A stretch of 64,000 nt of DNA. Origin: Isoetes taiwanensis (lineage: Eukaryota > Streptophyta > Lycopodiopsida > Isoetales > Isoetaceae). The notes below the pieces were generated by a model. It had not been told where the DNA came from. It did no database searches and saw only the letters and a program-made list of their open reading frames with translations. The translations under genes and the position numbers were made by a program. Positions 22,708-32,287 of the stretch are shown in pieces. The stretch spans positions 1,676,001 to 1,740,000 of the forward strand of contig JAJEKV010000078.1 of assembly GCA_021234155.1 (NCBI GenBank), written 5' to 3'. Numbering within the stretch: the first letter of the stretch is position 1; each line of letters starts with the position of its first letter.

Positions 22708-24336
22708 TTGGGCTTAGTTTTCTGTGTCCAACATTTCAGACATTATTTGTTGGGTAGCCAGATTAAGTTCTTTGTTGACCATCAAGCTCTTCTTTATTTG
22801 ATCAACAAAGCCACGCCCACGGGTAGAATTGCTCATTGGGTCCTTCTTCTGCAAGAATTCGCTCCCTTCGAAATTGTTCATAAGGCAGGCAAATCTCATG
22901 TGGTGCCTGATTATCTTTCACGTATCCACACGGATGATCCCTCCACGGGTGTTTCTGACGCCTTTCCAGATGCACAATTGTTCCTGGTCACGGCCACGCC
23001 CCATTGGTTTCATAACTTTCAGCAATATCTTCTCACTGGTGCTCTTCCTCCTGAAGATCCGACGCTCTCTCCAGACAAGCTTCGCTCTCGTCGCCGTCAA
23101 TTTCTCAGAGAGGTCCGTGACTACACCGTGGTTGTAGGTCACCTCTATAAACGCGGTAAAGACATGGTCCTCCGTCGTTGTGTCCTCCCTCATGAGGTGC
23201 CCGATATTGTTCGACAAGCTCATGACGGGCTTGGAGGTGGTCATTTTAGCGGTGACGCCACGGCACGCAAAATTCTTTTGGCAGGATACTTCTGGCCCAC
23301 GCTCTTTAAAGATGCCCACGCTTATGCTCGCACGTGTGACGTCTGTCAGCGTGTGGGCAAGCCCACGGCCCGTGACGCTCTTCTATTGACGTCGGTCGCC
23401 ACGCCACTTCCCTTCAGCAAATGGGGAATGGATTTTGTGGGGCCCATGGACCCACCGGCGCGGCACACCCGTGCCCGCTACATTCTGGTCATCACCGATT
23501 ATGCTACCAAATGGGCGGAAGCTTGTGCACTTCCAGACAACACTGCGGCCAGCATAGCCAAGGTTCTTTACACGCACATCATCACGCATTTTGGTTGTAC
23601 CACGGAACTTGTTAGTGATCGTGGTGTGCATTTTGTCAATCATACCATAAAGGAGCTGACAGACTATCTTCACATCCAACACCGGAAGAGTACACCTTAC
23701 TATCCTCAAGGAAATGGCTTGGCTGAAAGCACCAACAAAACTCTCATCACTGTTCTTAAGAAAATTTGTGATGCTTCTCGTACAGATTGGCAAAACAAGT
23801 TGCCTACTGTTCTTTGGGCTTACAACACCAGTTTCAAAATTGCTACTGGCCACACTCCTTTCAAATTGGTTTATGGACAAGAAGCTCTCATGCCTTTTGA
23901 ATATATTCTTCCGACTCTCCGTTTCCAACTTGCTACAGCACATAATCCACCTGCTGCACTCAAGGAACGAGTTTATCAATTGGAACGCTTGGATGAACTT
24001 AGGCGAGATGCTTACATTCGTGTTCTTCATGAACAACAGTTGCAGAAATCGTTGCATGACAAACGACTTAAGACCAAAACATTTAAAGACGGTGATTTGG
24101 TTCTTCTTTATGATTCTCGTTACAAAAATTTTCCGGGCAAGTTAAAGTTCAGATGGCTTGGTCCTTATCAAATTACTCAAGTTGTTCAACCCAGTGTTTT
24201 CCAACTGGCCGAGTTAGATGGCACTCCCTTACCTACTCTGGTTAATGGCTTTCGCCTTAAGAAATTTCATACAGAAGCTACAGACAGTTCTACACAAGAT
24301 GCACCACAAAATCCTGAAAACACAGATAGTGACTAA
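22708..24336 (+). CDS. Element 3 RNase H end and integrase (intact)
   Basis: 542 codons, and the frame is open further upstream into RNase H. IKFFVDHQALLYLINKAT is the RNase H third-Asp block. The integrase zinc domain is HEVPDIVRQAHDGLGGGHFS..CDVC. The catalytic D,D,E residues lie in WGMDFVGPMDPP, VSDRGVHFVNH and GNGLAESTNKTL. The C-terminal domain has RYKNFPGKLKFRWLGPYQIT and ends FRLKKFHTEATDSS before the stop. No chromodomain, as expected for Athila/Tat. This is the best preserved enzyme in the window. Confidence 0.92.
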   Translation: MGLVFCVQHFRHYLLGSQIKFFVDHQALLYLINKATPTGRIAHWVLLLQEFAPFEIVHKAGKSHVVPDYLSRIHTDDPSTGVSDAFPDAQLFLVTATPHWFHNFQQYLLTGALPPEDPTLSPDKLRSRRRQFLREVRDYTVVVGHLYKRGKDMVLRRCVLPHEVPDIVRQAHDGLGGGHFSGDATARKILLAGYFWPTLFKDAHAYARTCDVCQRVGKPTARDALLLTSVATPLPFSKWGMDFVGPMDPPARHTRARYILVITDYATKWAEACALPDNTAASIAKVLYTHIITHFGCTTELVSDRGVHFVNHTIKELTDYLHIQHRKSTPYYPQGNGLAESTNKTLITVLKKICDASRTDWQNKLPTVLWAYNTSFKIATGHTPFKLVYGQEALMPFEYILPTLRFQLATAHNPPAALKERVYQLERLDELRRDAYIRVLHEQQLQKSLHDKRLKTKTFKDGDLVLLYDSRYKNFPGKLKFRWLGPYQITQVVQPSVFQLAELDGTPLPTLVNGFRLKKFHTEATDSSTQDAPQNPENTDSD

Positions 24337-25047
24337 ACGCAGCATATTTATATTACTAGAGGCAGCATACAAAAATGTGAGCATTGCCCACTTACGTCCG
24401 CTATTTCCACAGGTCAAGACAGTTCATTTTGCAGGTTATCCATTCCTGACAGTTGGTAGGCATGGTGCAATCCTCGTTCAATCCAGCCGCTGCCATACTA
24501 ATGCTCATGGTCGCCAAGGGTGTCTCCGCGTTGCCCACTCCTCGTCTTATATAGCCCAACCGACGGGATTCCTGTCGACGTGGACCAATCAGACCACTCG
24601 CCGATGTGGTTGCAATGCAAGGTCGTTTCTATATTGGAATCTTTTCTCCCGCCGCAAATCTAGGCATGGTACCTTCTGACATCTTCGTTTTAATGATATC
24701 CCACTTCGAGTTGCCCGCATTAAATGACATTCCTTCTTTTCACGCCCGTCGAACATTAATATGTGTACCTTCGCCAGCTGTCACATCCGCTCCTTCCATT
24801 ACGTCTCATTTCCACCGTTCATTCCTTTTCCCTTCACAGTTTGGGGACTTAGCCAAATTTTTGCCTCTCAATCGTCTCCTTCGCATCTCTTGCCACCTGG
24901 CATCATCAACGGTCGCTGCTTCATGCCCCTTCAAGAAACACTTGTGCGCCCTAAACAACTTTTCGTCCATCTTCGCTTTCGTCTTCTGCTCTCTGCCCTC
25001 CGGCTTCTCAAGACAGTCCTTCCTATTCCTTTCTGACGATCTTTGCC
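24337..25047 (+). other. Element 3 spacer with conserved TATA before the accessory ORF
   Basis: Mostly non-coding. CTTATATAGCCCAACCG at 24544-24560 is shared with element 2 and lies about 490 bp before the accessory ATG at 25048. Several blocks further on are also conserved between the two elements. Confidence 0.5.
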
Positions 25048-25422
25048 ATGGCTACTGCACCCAAATTTCCTCACCTCCAGGCTTCTGCTCCAAGGGTTCC
25101 GGCTCTTTTTGAGTCTGCGACCTTCTCGACACCCACCTTTCGCGAAGCCCTAGTTGGCCCGAGTCGTGAAGTCGCGGAACGCCAGGAGCTTTACGAATTC
25201 TCACAAATGGACCTCCCTGCACCAAATCCAGAGCAATTGAAGCAGTTTGTCGCTCATATCGTCAATAGCCCGGAAGGATATGCTACCACGGTTGATGGCA
25301 CCACCATTTTGCTTACTCAGCCACTGATTTCTGAGGTATTCCATATTCCTTTGCAAAAACCTTCTTTATCTTGGGCTGCCTTACAGGACATAGATGTCAC
25401 TCAGTTTGGCGCACATTTCTAA
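25048..25422 (+). pseudogene. Element 3 accessory ORF, N-terminal piece truncated by the foreign insert
   Basis: ATG at 25048 (PKFPHLQASAPRVPALFES after it), with FSTPTFREALVGPSR, NPEQLKQFVAHIVNSPEGYA and SLSWAALQDIDVTQFGAH, and then a stop created by the inserted sequence. In element 2 the same protein continues at this point with APYQANMHRLTNIAK. The truncation leaves a ~124-residue protein with the N-terminal domain only. Confidence 0.7.
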
Positions 25423-25600
25423 AATATGCTTAGAAAGTATAAAAATTAGCATCAAAATCCACCATGTCTCACACGTCGCGCCAGAACAGAAAATGAACTT
25501 TTCATTATCGGTCTGGGCGCAACGTATGAGACCATGCTTAAATTTAGGTGTTTTAGGTGACCCAAAAAGGTAGTTTGAAATTTGACCTAAAATCGCCCGC

Positions 25601-25610
25601 CTATAAATAG
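25601..25610 (+). promoter_or_regulatory. TATA box of the captured promoter
   Basis: CTATAAATAG, a near-ideal plant TATA box, 100-109 bp upstream of the ATG at 25710. It lies within the sequence absent from element 2, so it arrived with the H3-tail start codons. Confidence 0.65.
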
Positions 25611-25709
25611 ACCTAGGCCCCCCATTTCCGCGTCCCTTCCTTAGGAAATCTGCTCTTGTTTGCCAAGGCGATCTTCTGGCGCACAGCTCGGATCGACGAA
25701 CCGTCAAAT

Positions 25710-26387
25710 ATGGCTCGGACAAAGCAGACTGCCAGGAAGCCCCGCCCAGGCGAATCTTCCAGCGCCCATGATCGCCTCACCAACATTGCCAAGCCCCATG
25801 ACACTTTTGTCAAGTTTCTGTGGCGCAAATTGCTTGGGTACTCCATCAAAAACACCCATATCAACAAACCGTTCTACAATATTGTCATCACGGCCACACG
25901 CTCCACTCACCATATTGATTGGCCCCAACTTCAAGAAGTAGATCGTATTCGAGCTGCACCTTCCTCTGGCTTTGATTCCTTGGTGGGCGCCCATCTTCAA
26001 GCCATCATCTGTCATTACCTTCCTCTCTCGGGGTCACCTTCTGCTTCTCATGCCTCCACTCAGCAGTCCTTTCATTCCCTTCCTCAAAACCAACAGGCTG
26101 CAACTTCACGCCCTTCTTCTCCTGGCCATGATCAACGCAATGCCACGCATGTCACCGTCTCTTCTTCCTCCACGGAATCCATGCCCTCCACTTCTCATCA
26201 TGTCTCTCAGACGTCACAAACACGGCAACAGCAGGCCCCTGCACCTTCACATCCTCGCCAGCTTCTGTATCAATACCAGCAGGATGTTCAAGCTGTTGTT
26301 CTCAAGTTACAAGAATCCCAGGAAGTCCTCATGAAAGGTGTTCAAGCGTCCCTGGAGGCCTCGGACGTGGTTCACAGAGACCTTTAG
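25710..26387 (+). CDS. Histone H3-tail / retroelement accessory protein fusion
   Basis: The ATG at 25710 starts MARTKQTARKPRPGESSSA and then passes in frame into the element's own HDRLTNIAKPHDTFVKFLWR. The first ten codons equal the N-terminus of histone H3 through Lys9 (initiator Met plus ARTKQTARK), so Lys4 and the ARK motif around Lys9 are present; Ser10 is replaced by Pro. The rest is the middle of the accessory protein: THINKPFYNIVITATRSTHH, a Ser/Thr/Pro/Gln linker and the start of the coiled coil, ending at TAG (26385-26387) where element 2 has CAG. A second in-frame ATG at 25656 would add 18 residues, but the TATA spacing and the H3 start favour 25710. What the fusion does is unknown. 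Confidence 0.8.
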   Translation: MARTKQTARKPRPGESSSAHDRLTNIAKPHDTFVKFLWRKLLGYSIKNTHINKPFYNIVITATRSTHHIDWPQLQEVDRIRAAPSSGFDSLVGAHLQAIICHYLPLSGSPSASHASTQQSFHSLPQNQQAATSRPSSPGHDQRNATHVTVSSSSTESMPSTSHHVSQTSQTRQQQAPAPSHPRQLLYQYQQDVQAVVLKLQESQEVLMKGVQASLEASDVVHRDL

Positions 26388-28335
26388 GCTGCAAACACGC
26401 AAGTTCAAACTCTGGAGGACAAACTTCAAGAAAAGCACGAGGCTTTTTTACAGGCCCGTGAGGATCTCAAGAATGCAAAAGATCAAAACAGTTTGCTTGC
26501 TGACCAACAGGCTCAGTTGCAAACCACAATTCAGGAATTGCTGGAGCATGTCAAGGTCAAGGATAGCCTCCTGGGCGACAAGGACAAAGACCTTGCCAAA
26601 CTTAACACCTTGTATAATGAGCTTTCTCAGAGTTACAGCACTCAAGTCCATGACCTTACAGACCGTGACGCTCGCATCACCTCCTTGGAAGCTCAGCTTT
26701 CCACGCTGACCAGTCAGCTCACACCTCTCCAAGATCAGCTTAAGGAGGCTCAGAAACAGAAGGTCATTGATGACACTGAGATTGCCGCGCTTCGCCTTCA
26801 TACTCCTGGGCCATCCTCTTCACATGGCACACTCTCACATAAACGGGTCCGTGATCAGTCTCGTCTCCTGTTCGAAAAAGAGAACCGGATCCGTGACCTC
26901 GAACATCAACTTCAGCAAGCTGTTCAATCAGCTGAAGAAGCCCAAAATAAACAGGAGGGATATATTGATATTGCTACAAACATCCCTGTGGACTTCTCTA
27001 CTCCCTCCAGTTATCTGGATTATGTGGTTGCCCGACGCCACCTTTTCCTTCTGAAGTGGAATGGCCAGGTTCATCAACAGCCACTCCGCAGTGCGGATTT
27101 TTTAAGGATCTGGCCGGATCTTTCTGTGGAAGACAAAGGTTTATTTTGTGCCCTCTTAGTTTTTGATCAACTCAATTCTGAAGATCCAGATTTGGTCATC
27201 TTCCGAGTTGTTCAGCCAATGGCTTATGTTTTTCATGACTTCTACCTGGCTGATATACATGATAAATTCCGAGATGAGGCACATCGTGTTTTTCGAGGCA
27301 ACTCCCATGCTGCTTGGTTGTTATTGCCAACCAACCCGTATTTCAAGGATCATGATCATTCTCAGGCTTTTGAACAGGAGTACATGCCTGAACTTGCTCA
27401 CCACTTACCTCTGTGGCAGGCTGAAACATTGGAACAGGTACGGAGAAATTTAGCGCATCCTGAGGATCTTGAGTTTGCCCAAATCTATATGCAACACTTG
27501 GGAGGCTACAATCAACTGCGTGGCCTTCTGGAAAGCAAGACCATACCAACTCTCTGCTTCAGCGTGGGACCAGTGGTGCCGTGCTCTTGATCAAGACCTT
27601 GTTTGTGAATTTAGGGAGATGGCTAAGCAGCCCACGCCCACAGGTCTGGCTCACTCTCCCTATGCTTCATTGGGAGTCCCTCCACGCCCACGGTTCCTCA
27701 CCTCTGATTGGCGTCTTCCCTTTTGGATCAAGGTCCTGGAGGGCCACGCTGGGTGGACTCCTCCTCAGATCTCGACGGATCTCAAGTGGGATCCACGTTT
27801 TGTCCGCCGCTCAAATTGGGAGGATGGTGCCACCTTGGAACACACTCAAACTTGGATCTATATTGCCAATGAGCGTGCATGGCAAAAGCCTGCTGATGCT
27901 GTTCATGGCCTTCATACCTTCTTGCAGAATGCCGCTACCTCACCAGACCCTTCTGTTCACCGTCAAGCCGGATTCTGTGCTGCTCTCAAGTGCATCCTGG
28001 TAAGCTCCTTAAATCGGCAGCGTCCCATCTTTTACTGCAACCCGAATGCCAGCGTCAGTGCCTTCGGTCTCCAAACCTACCTTCTCATGGAGTGCCAGTT
28101 CGTTCCTTCGGAAGCCCATGCTGCCCTTGAAGACATGGTGCGATCTAAATTCCTCATTGATGCAGATCCTGCCCTTGGGCTCAACACTCCTGACGCTCTT
28201 CAAACACGCCAGGACCTCATCGGCAATTATCACAATGGCGCCCATCCTCATTCCCGTGAGGATCACTTTCAAAGCTATTTGGTTCCATCGAAACCCTTCC
28301 TCCTTTTCTTCACTCGAGAAGTGTCGTTTGGTGGG
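26388..28335 (+). CDS. Element 3 accessory protein, coiled coil and C-terminal domains
   Basis: Continues the same frame after the TAG: coiled coil to about 26960 (LLADQQAQLQTTIQELLEHV, LTSQLTPLQDQLKEAQKQK), then IPVDFSTPSSYLDYVVARRH, LRIWPDLSVEDKGLFCALLV, HDFYLADIHDKFRDEAHRVF and YMPELAHHLPLWQAETLEQV. Around 27550 a short gap relative to element 2 shifts the frame, and the rest is in 27469-28335 (LTSDWRLPFWIKVLEGHAGW, WDPRFVRRSNWEDGATL, AGFCAALKCILVSSLNRQRP). The frame runs to the purine tract GGTGGGGGAG at 28330-28339. Family unknown. Confidence 0.6.
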
Positions 28336-28339
28336 GGAG

Positions 28340-28930
28340 TGTTAGTCATGTACCTCCAGGAACAAGACTATTCATGCATACGACGGACCAAGTCAAGGCC
28401 AAGGATCTACCGTCCGCCTGTGTCGGTCGTCAAAGGCCCAACAAGACCAAGCGCACCACGGATCAAAGACCACGCCGCCATCAAGAGGAGGCGCCGGACA
28501 AGTGACGGCCCATCACCGCCGGGTCGGGCGTCCCACGTGATTCGAGCACTTCAAGAGGCACCGCCAAAGATTCCTCGCAAATCAGGCCTCCTTCCAGGAG
28601 TCGGCACCGAAATCAGTCAGAGTGTCTATATTGGGCCAAAGGCCATTGTACTACATATATGAGTAGAGCTAGCACTCTAGTTTTTAGATGAGTTTTGAGT
28701 CTTGTCTCACTTCAGTTTTCTCTCGATTGCGAGAACTCATGTATCTTCATTGACTTCAAGGAAGTTGTTCTCATTATTGTGATCTCACTGTTCTCTTTTT
28801 GGCTTTCTGTTCTCTTTTTCTTGTTCTTTTGCAAATCCCGCGTGACATAGCTCCCCGGATTCTCCTGTTAGATCCAAGGGTCCTCACAGAGGGCTGTCTT
28901 GCAGGAGTTCCCGAACCCAGACCCCAAACA
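28340..28930 (+). repeat. 3' LTR of element 3
   Basis: 591 bp, TGTTAG to CAAACA, preceded by GGTGGGGGAG and followed by the GCCGG duplicate. Confidence 0.93.
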
Positions 28931-30381
28931 GCCGGGAGTTCTGGTGCGGTTGCCGCTACTACTGACAGTGTCGCGTCCCTGAGGTGGCCTCTGGCGAAGT
29001 TGAGGCAGTGGAGCGCCACGGATCTCTTGAAGAGGACGATGTGATCCGCATGGCTGTATATCTTGGAGTGCTGCCCGAAGCCAGAGAGTGCTATGAGGAG
29101 CGCCAAGGACTCTTCTCCTCTTGGGCTGAACTCCTTGTGGAAGACTATTATCTTCCCTTTACTGAGGGTTGGGAGGTAGTAGCAGAGTGTCGTACCCTTG
29201 CCTGTGCTTCGTGATCCTGTGCCCTTCCTTTGAGCTGCCCCGCCGTAGACATCTACCGCCAAGAGGTCTTCATGATCTCTCCACATGGTAGTTGCGTTCT
29301 CCAAGTTGATGCTACTGGATGCTTCCCGCATACTCCTGGAACGAACTGTCCGGCTAGAGCTTGGGCCTCTTCCTGGTTTGTACAATCTGCTTTGTATTTC
29401 TTGGAACTCCTCCTCTGGGATGATGGATGATGGGTTCCTGTTGTCGATAGATCTCCCTTATCTGCTGATAGGCTGCTATATCTGACATTGTCTTCCCGGC
29501 ATAGGAGTGCCGCTCTGCTAACTCCCTTGGAATTTTCTGGTAGGAGTAGTCGATGAGGTCGGTGTTCTGCTCCTGTGCCATCAAGCCTAAGAGCTCGTCG
29601 ATCCTAAGCCCTTCTTCTTGGCAGTAAGGTAGGTTGAGGATGTCGTTTGCCAAGATATACTCCTCTCCGTCGATGATTATTGGTGATAAGGCTGTGATGC
29701 CGATTGGTGGCTCATAGGCTCGCCTGATGTCGTCATCGTGCCTGGCCATGTACCTCTCCATCCTCATCGCCTCTCTGCTTTCCCAATCTGGATTTTCTTC
29801 CCCTAGCTGCTCGTAGTCTTGCTCGATCTGCATGTTGGTGTCCCTGATGTCGTGCCATGGTACTCGTACTCGGAGGAGTCTATCTCAAGGATGTGGCCTT
29901 GGTCCCTTCGAGTGTTGAGTGGTACTAGGTCTAGAGGCTGAATGGAAGGTTCTCCCACCCTATTGACTGACTTATACTGCATGAATAGAGCAAGGGCTGT
30001 CTGGGATGAGAGGTATCTATGCCTATTATGCCTGCAGGTCATGTAGTCGGGCATGGTTCTAGTCCTATCCCACAGCTGGTTCTTGCCCTTGGATCCTCCC
30101 ATCTCTCTTCCTAAGGCTTGGCTAAGCGTCTCCAGAGATACCCAATTCCCTCCCCTAGGGGGTAAGCTAACTTCCCAGGGTAGGATCTGTTGATCATATT
30201 GACAAATGATATCAGTATAGAAGGGTGTTTTGGTCAAGGTTGCATGAAGATCAAACAAATGGTCGAACACCTGGAAGGCTTGATCAGCAGGGAAGTCATG
30301 GATGTGTTTGGCAGCATCATACCATCTAACGAAGTTGCTGGGCGCCATTGAGCAGAGATGAGTGTAGAAAATGGCTTGCAA
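28931..30381 (-). CDS. Unknown accessory ORF of the chromovirus-like element (main part, copy A)
   Basis: Three abutting minus-strand frames (30381-29803, 29833-29354, 29385-28931) form one long coding stretch broken by shifts near 29855 and 29410. Joined to the piece at 17598-17723, it would give a protein of roughly 600 residues. Recognisable stretches include a helical N-terminus (MAPSNFVRWYDAAKHIHDF), a YLSSQTALALFMQYK helix, an Arg/Met-rich helix MERYMARHDDDIRRAYEPP, and a basic Gly-rich region with KGTGSRSTGKGTTLCYYLP. I recognise no domain. In copy B the second shift is absent, because A has a 4-bp insertion (ATGG repeat) there, so that break is recent or an error. A TATA box stands about 80 bp upstream of the first ATG. 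Confidence 0.6.
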
Positions 30382-30457
30382 AGATCAATGAAAGGTTGGA
30401 AAATCGCCTAAGATGTTAGGAACAGTTCTGGTGAAGGGAAAATGGCAAATGAGGCCC

Positions 30458-30467
30458 CTTTTATAGA
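30458..30467 (-). promoter_or_regulatory. TATA box for the unknown accessory ORF (copy A)
   Basis: Minus strand CTATAAAAGG, a strong plant TATA match, about 80 bp upstream of the ATG at 30381. The same box is kept in copy B at 37989-37998. It suggests the accessory ORF can be transcribed separately from the LTR. Confidence 0.5.
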
Positions 30468-31154
30468 CTATGGTTTGCCTGGGGTTCCGTGCACAAGGTT
30501 TCTTGATGGAACAGACTTTTGTTCTAAGGCTATAGGTCTCCAAATGAACTACCATGGCATGAAGTGCAAATCTAAGCAAAACAAAGCAAGAAACACTACA
30601 TGGCCATTTGTTGGGTCAAATTTGGCTAATCTAGATAAAAATGGCCGACCCGGGTGAATCCGCGCGAAATGGCTCTGCGTTATGCAACGGGTGGATTGGC
30701 CTGGGTCTCACCCGTTCACTGATTTGGGTCAAAACTTAACATTTCTAGGAGCTACAAGATACTAACATGCCTCATTGGACCAATTCTAACCTAGCTAGCA
30801 ACTTATTTCGAGCAAAATTAGCATCTAGAAGCAGAATTCCAATGCAACCTAGGTGAATCCACTGAAATGACTTCTGCGTTGTAACGGAGGTGGATTGGCG
30901 CGGTCTCACTCGGGTCACCGAATTTTTGTCCATGTTGGATGATTTTTGCTGAAATTTTGTTCTAACTCGGGTTTCTAGGCAATTTCTAAATAATTTACAA
31001 AGAATTCTACTACAATCTAGCTTAATTACTTACATTTTCAAAACATAGTGCAATCCAATTTACAGAGTAAGAGAACTTATATATATATATATTAAGAAAA
31101 GCCAATTTACACTGGAAAACTTTAATTTTAATCAAAATTACAAAATTTGAGATC
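30468..31154. other. Spacer with CpG-rich direct repeats between H3-like ORF and unknown ORF (copy A)
   Basis: AT-rich sequence carrying two ~65-bp CpG-rich repeats (about 30650-30715 and 30850-30915), each with GTGAATCC, TCTGCGTT and GGTGGATTGG motifs. In copy B the repeats are cleaner (38180-38245 and 38390-38455) and each holds the palindrome CTGCGTTGCGAACGCAG. A (TA)n run lies near 31080. No convincing gene. Confidence 0.55.
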
Positions 31155-32287
31155 CTACGGCCTCTCTTTGCGGATCCTCCGCGCCAAGTGCAGGTCCTTG
31201 GGCATAACCGTCACCCGCTTGGTGTGGATGGCGCAAAGGTTCCCCTCCTCAAAGAGCTGGATCAGCTCTGCTTCTGCGGCTTCTTGCAGGGCCCGGGTCA
31301 TTAGAGGTGTGACCCTGTAATCGGTCCGGAACTCCTGCATGACTTCACGAAGAAGGCGCTTGAAGGGCGCTTTCCTTATTAGAAGATTAGTGCACTGCGG
31401 AAAGTGCCTAATCTCCCTAAACACCCGAGCATGCCGAGTGTTTGGCCCGTGATGGGTCTTTTTGTGCTTCTCCGGCCTAGGTGGAGGTGGCTTCGGCTGG
31501 TTCTTCGGTCCGCCCGCCCTTGACAAACTTCTCCACATTCTGCTTGCAGTACCAATCATTATACCTCGTCCAGCGACGAAGGTACTCCTGGTACACCTTC
31601 ATTTTGCGCTTGAATTCGCGATCTTGCTTGAGCGCGAATTCACGCTCACCCACCTTCTGCTTCTTAACTACCTTTGGTGGCTTAGGCCACTTTGGGTAGG
31701 GTGGGCGTGCGTTGGGGTCTGAAGGCTCCCCAACGTCTTGCTCCTCCTCCTCCTCTTCATTCTCCTCTTCCTCATCTCCGCCTCCTTCCTCCTCATCCTC
31801 GTCAGCTACCTCGCGTGGGCGAGGTTCTTCAATTGTGACGGTCCCGCGAGGCCTATCATTCCTCCTCTTGGTCCTCCGCTCCTTCTCGAGCAGCTCCCTC
31901 TCCCGCTTCTTTCGTGCTGCCCGATCCTCCGGCCACTCCTTCACTTTCTCCGGGCACACTGCCTTGCTGGTCTGAGCCTCGGTGTTGCTTCTGCTGTTGC
32001 TCCCCCTCTCTCCTCCCCGGCTCTTCTTCCTCGATGCTCCACCTGCTCGCCATTCAGGGCCCAAAGTGGCCGTCTCGGTTTCTTTGCCGTACTCCCCGTA
32101 AGAGCTGCCGTTGGGGACCTCCTCCCGAGGAGATGTGGAAGGTGTCATCGGTTGAGGACGCCTCCCTCCCTCGGCCTAGGCGAAGGTGCGGTGGGATCTG
32201 CTTGCCATGGGGCACCTGCTGCTCACTGCCGCCATCGAGGGTGTTAAACTGGGGTAGTCATCCTCAGAGGTCCTTAGTTCGTGCCAT
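31155..32287 (-). CDS. Long-tailed histone H3-like protein (copy A; tail disrupted, fold intact)
   Basis: The C-terminal 92 residues (from about 31432 to the stop at 31155) are a histone H3 fold: [20 protein letters not shown] (alpha-N/alpha-1), [35 protein letters not shown] (alpha-2) and [20 protein letters not shown] (alpha-3). It aligns without gaps to canonical H3 residues 48-135. Cys110, His113, Lys115, Arg116 and Asp123 are kept; Lys56 is Gln and Lys79 is Arg. The loop-1 length is that of H3, not of CENP-A. Upstream is a highly charged tail with long Glu runs, a basic Arg/Lys/Glu helix and Pro/Lys stretches, about 290 residues long. The ATG at 32287 reads MARTK and then a stop in this copy. 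A frame change near 31535 separates tail from fold; copy B indicates they were once continuous. Confidence 0.85.

Larger units (their letters stand above)
17724..28930 (+). mobile_element. Element 3: Athila/Tat-like retrotransposon carrying a captured H3-tail start
   Basis: 11,207 bp, same family as element 2 and better preserved. Its pol reading is nearly continuous apart from the conserved UAG at 21675 and one shift near 22490. Relative to element 2 it has about 340 bp of foreign sequence in the 3' accessory ORF (25420-25766), containing a TATA promoter and a histone H3-like N-terminus. It is inserted in the unknown ORF of the minus-strand chromovirus-like element. Confidence 0.93.

Noticed and set aside
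31155-31559. CENP-A (CENH3) centromeric histone
   Set aside because: Loop 1 has the canonical H3 length with no insertion, and the alpha-3 end resembles H3 rather than CENH3. The very long tail is unlike either, so only an H3-like label is justified.
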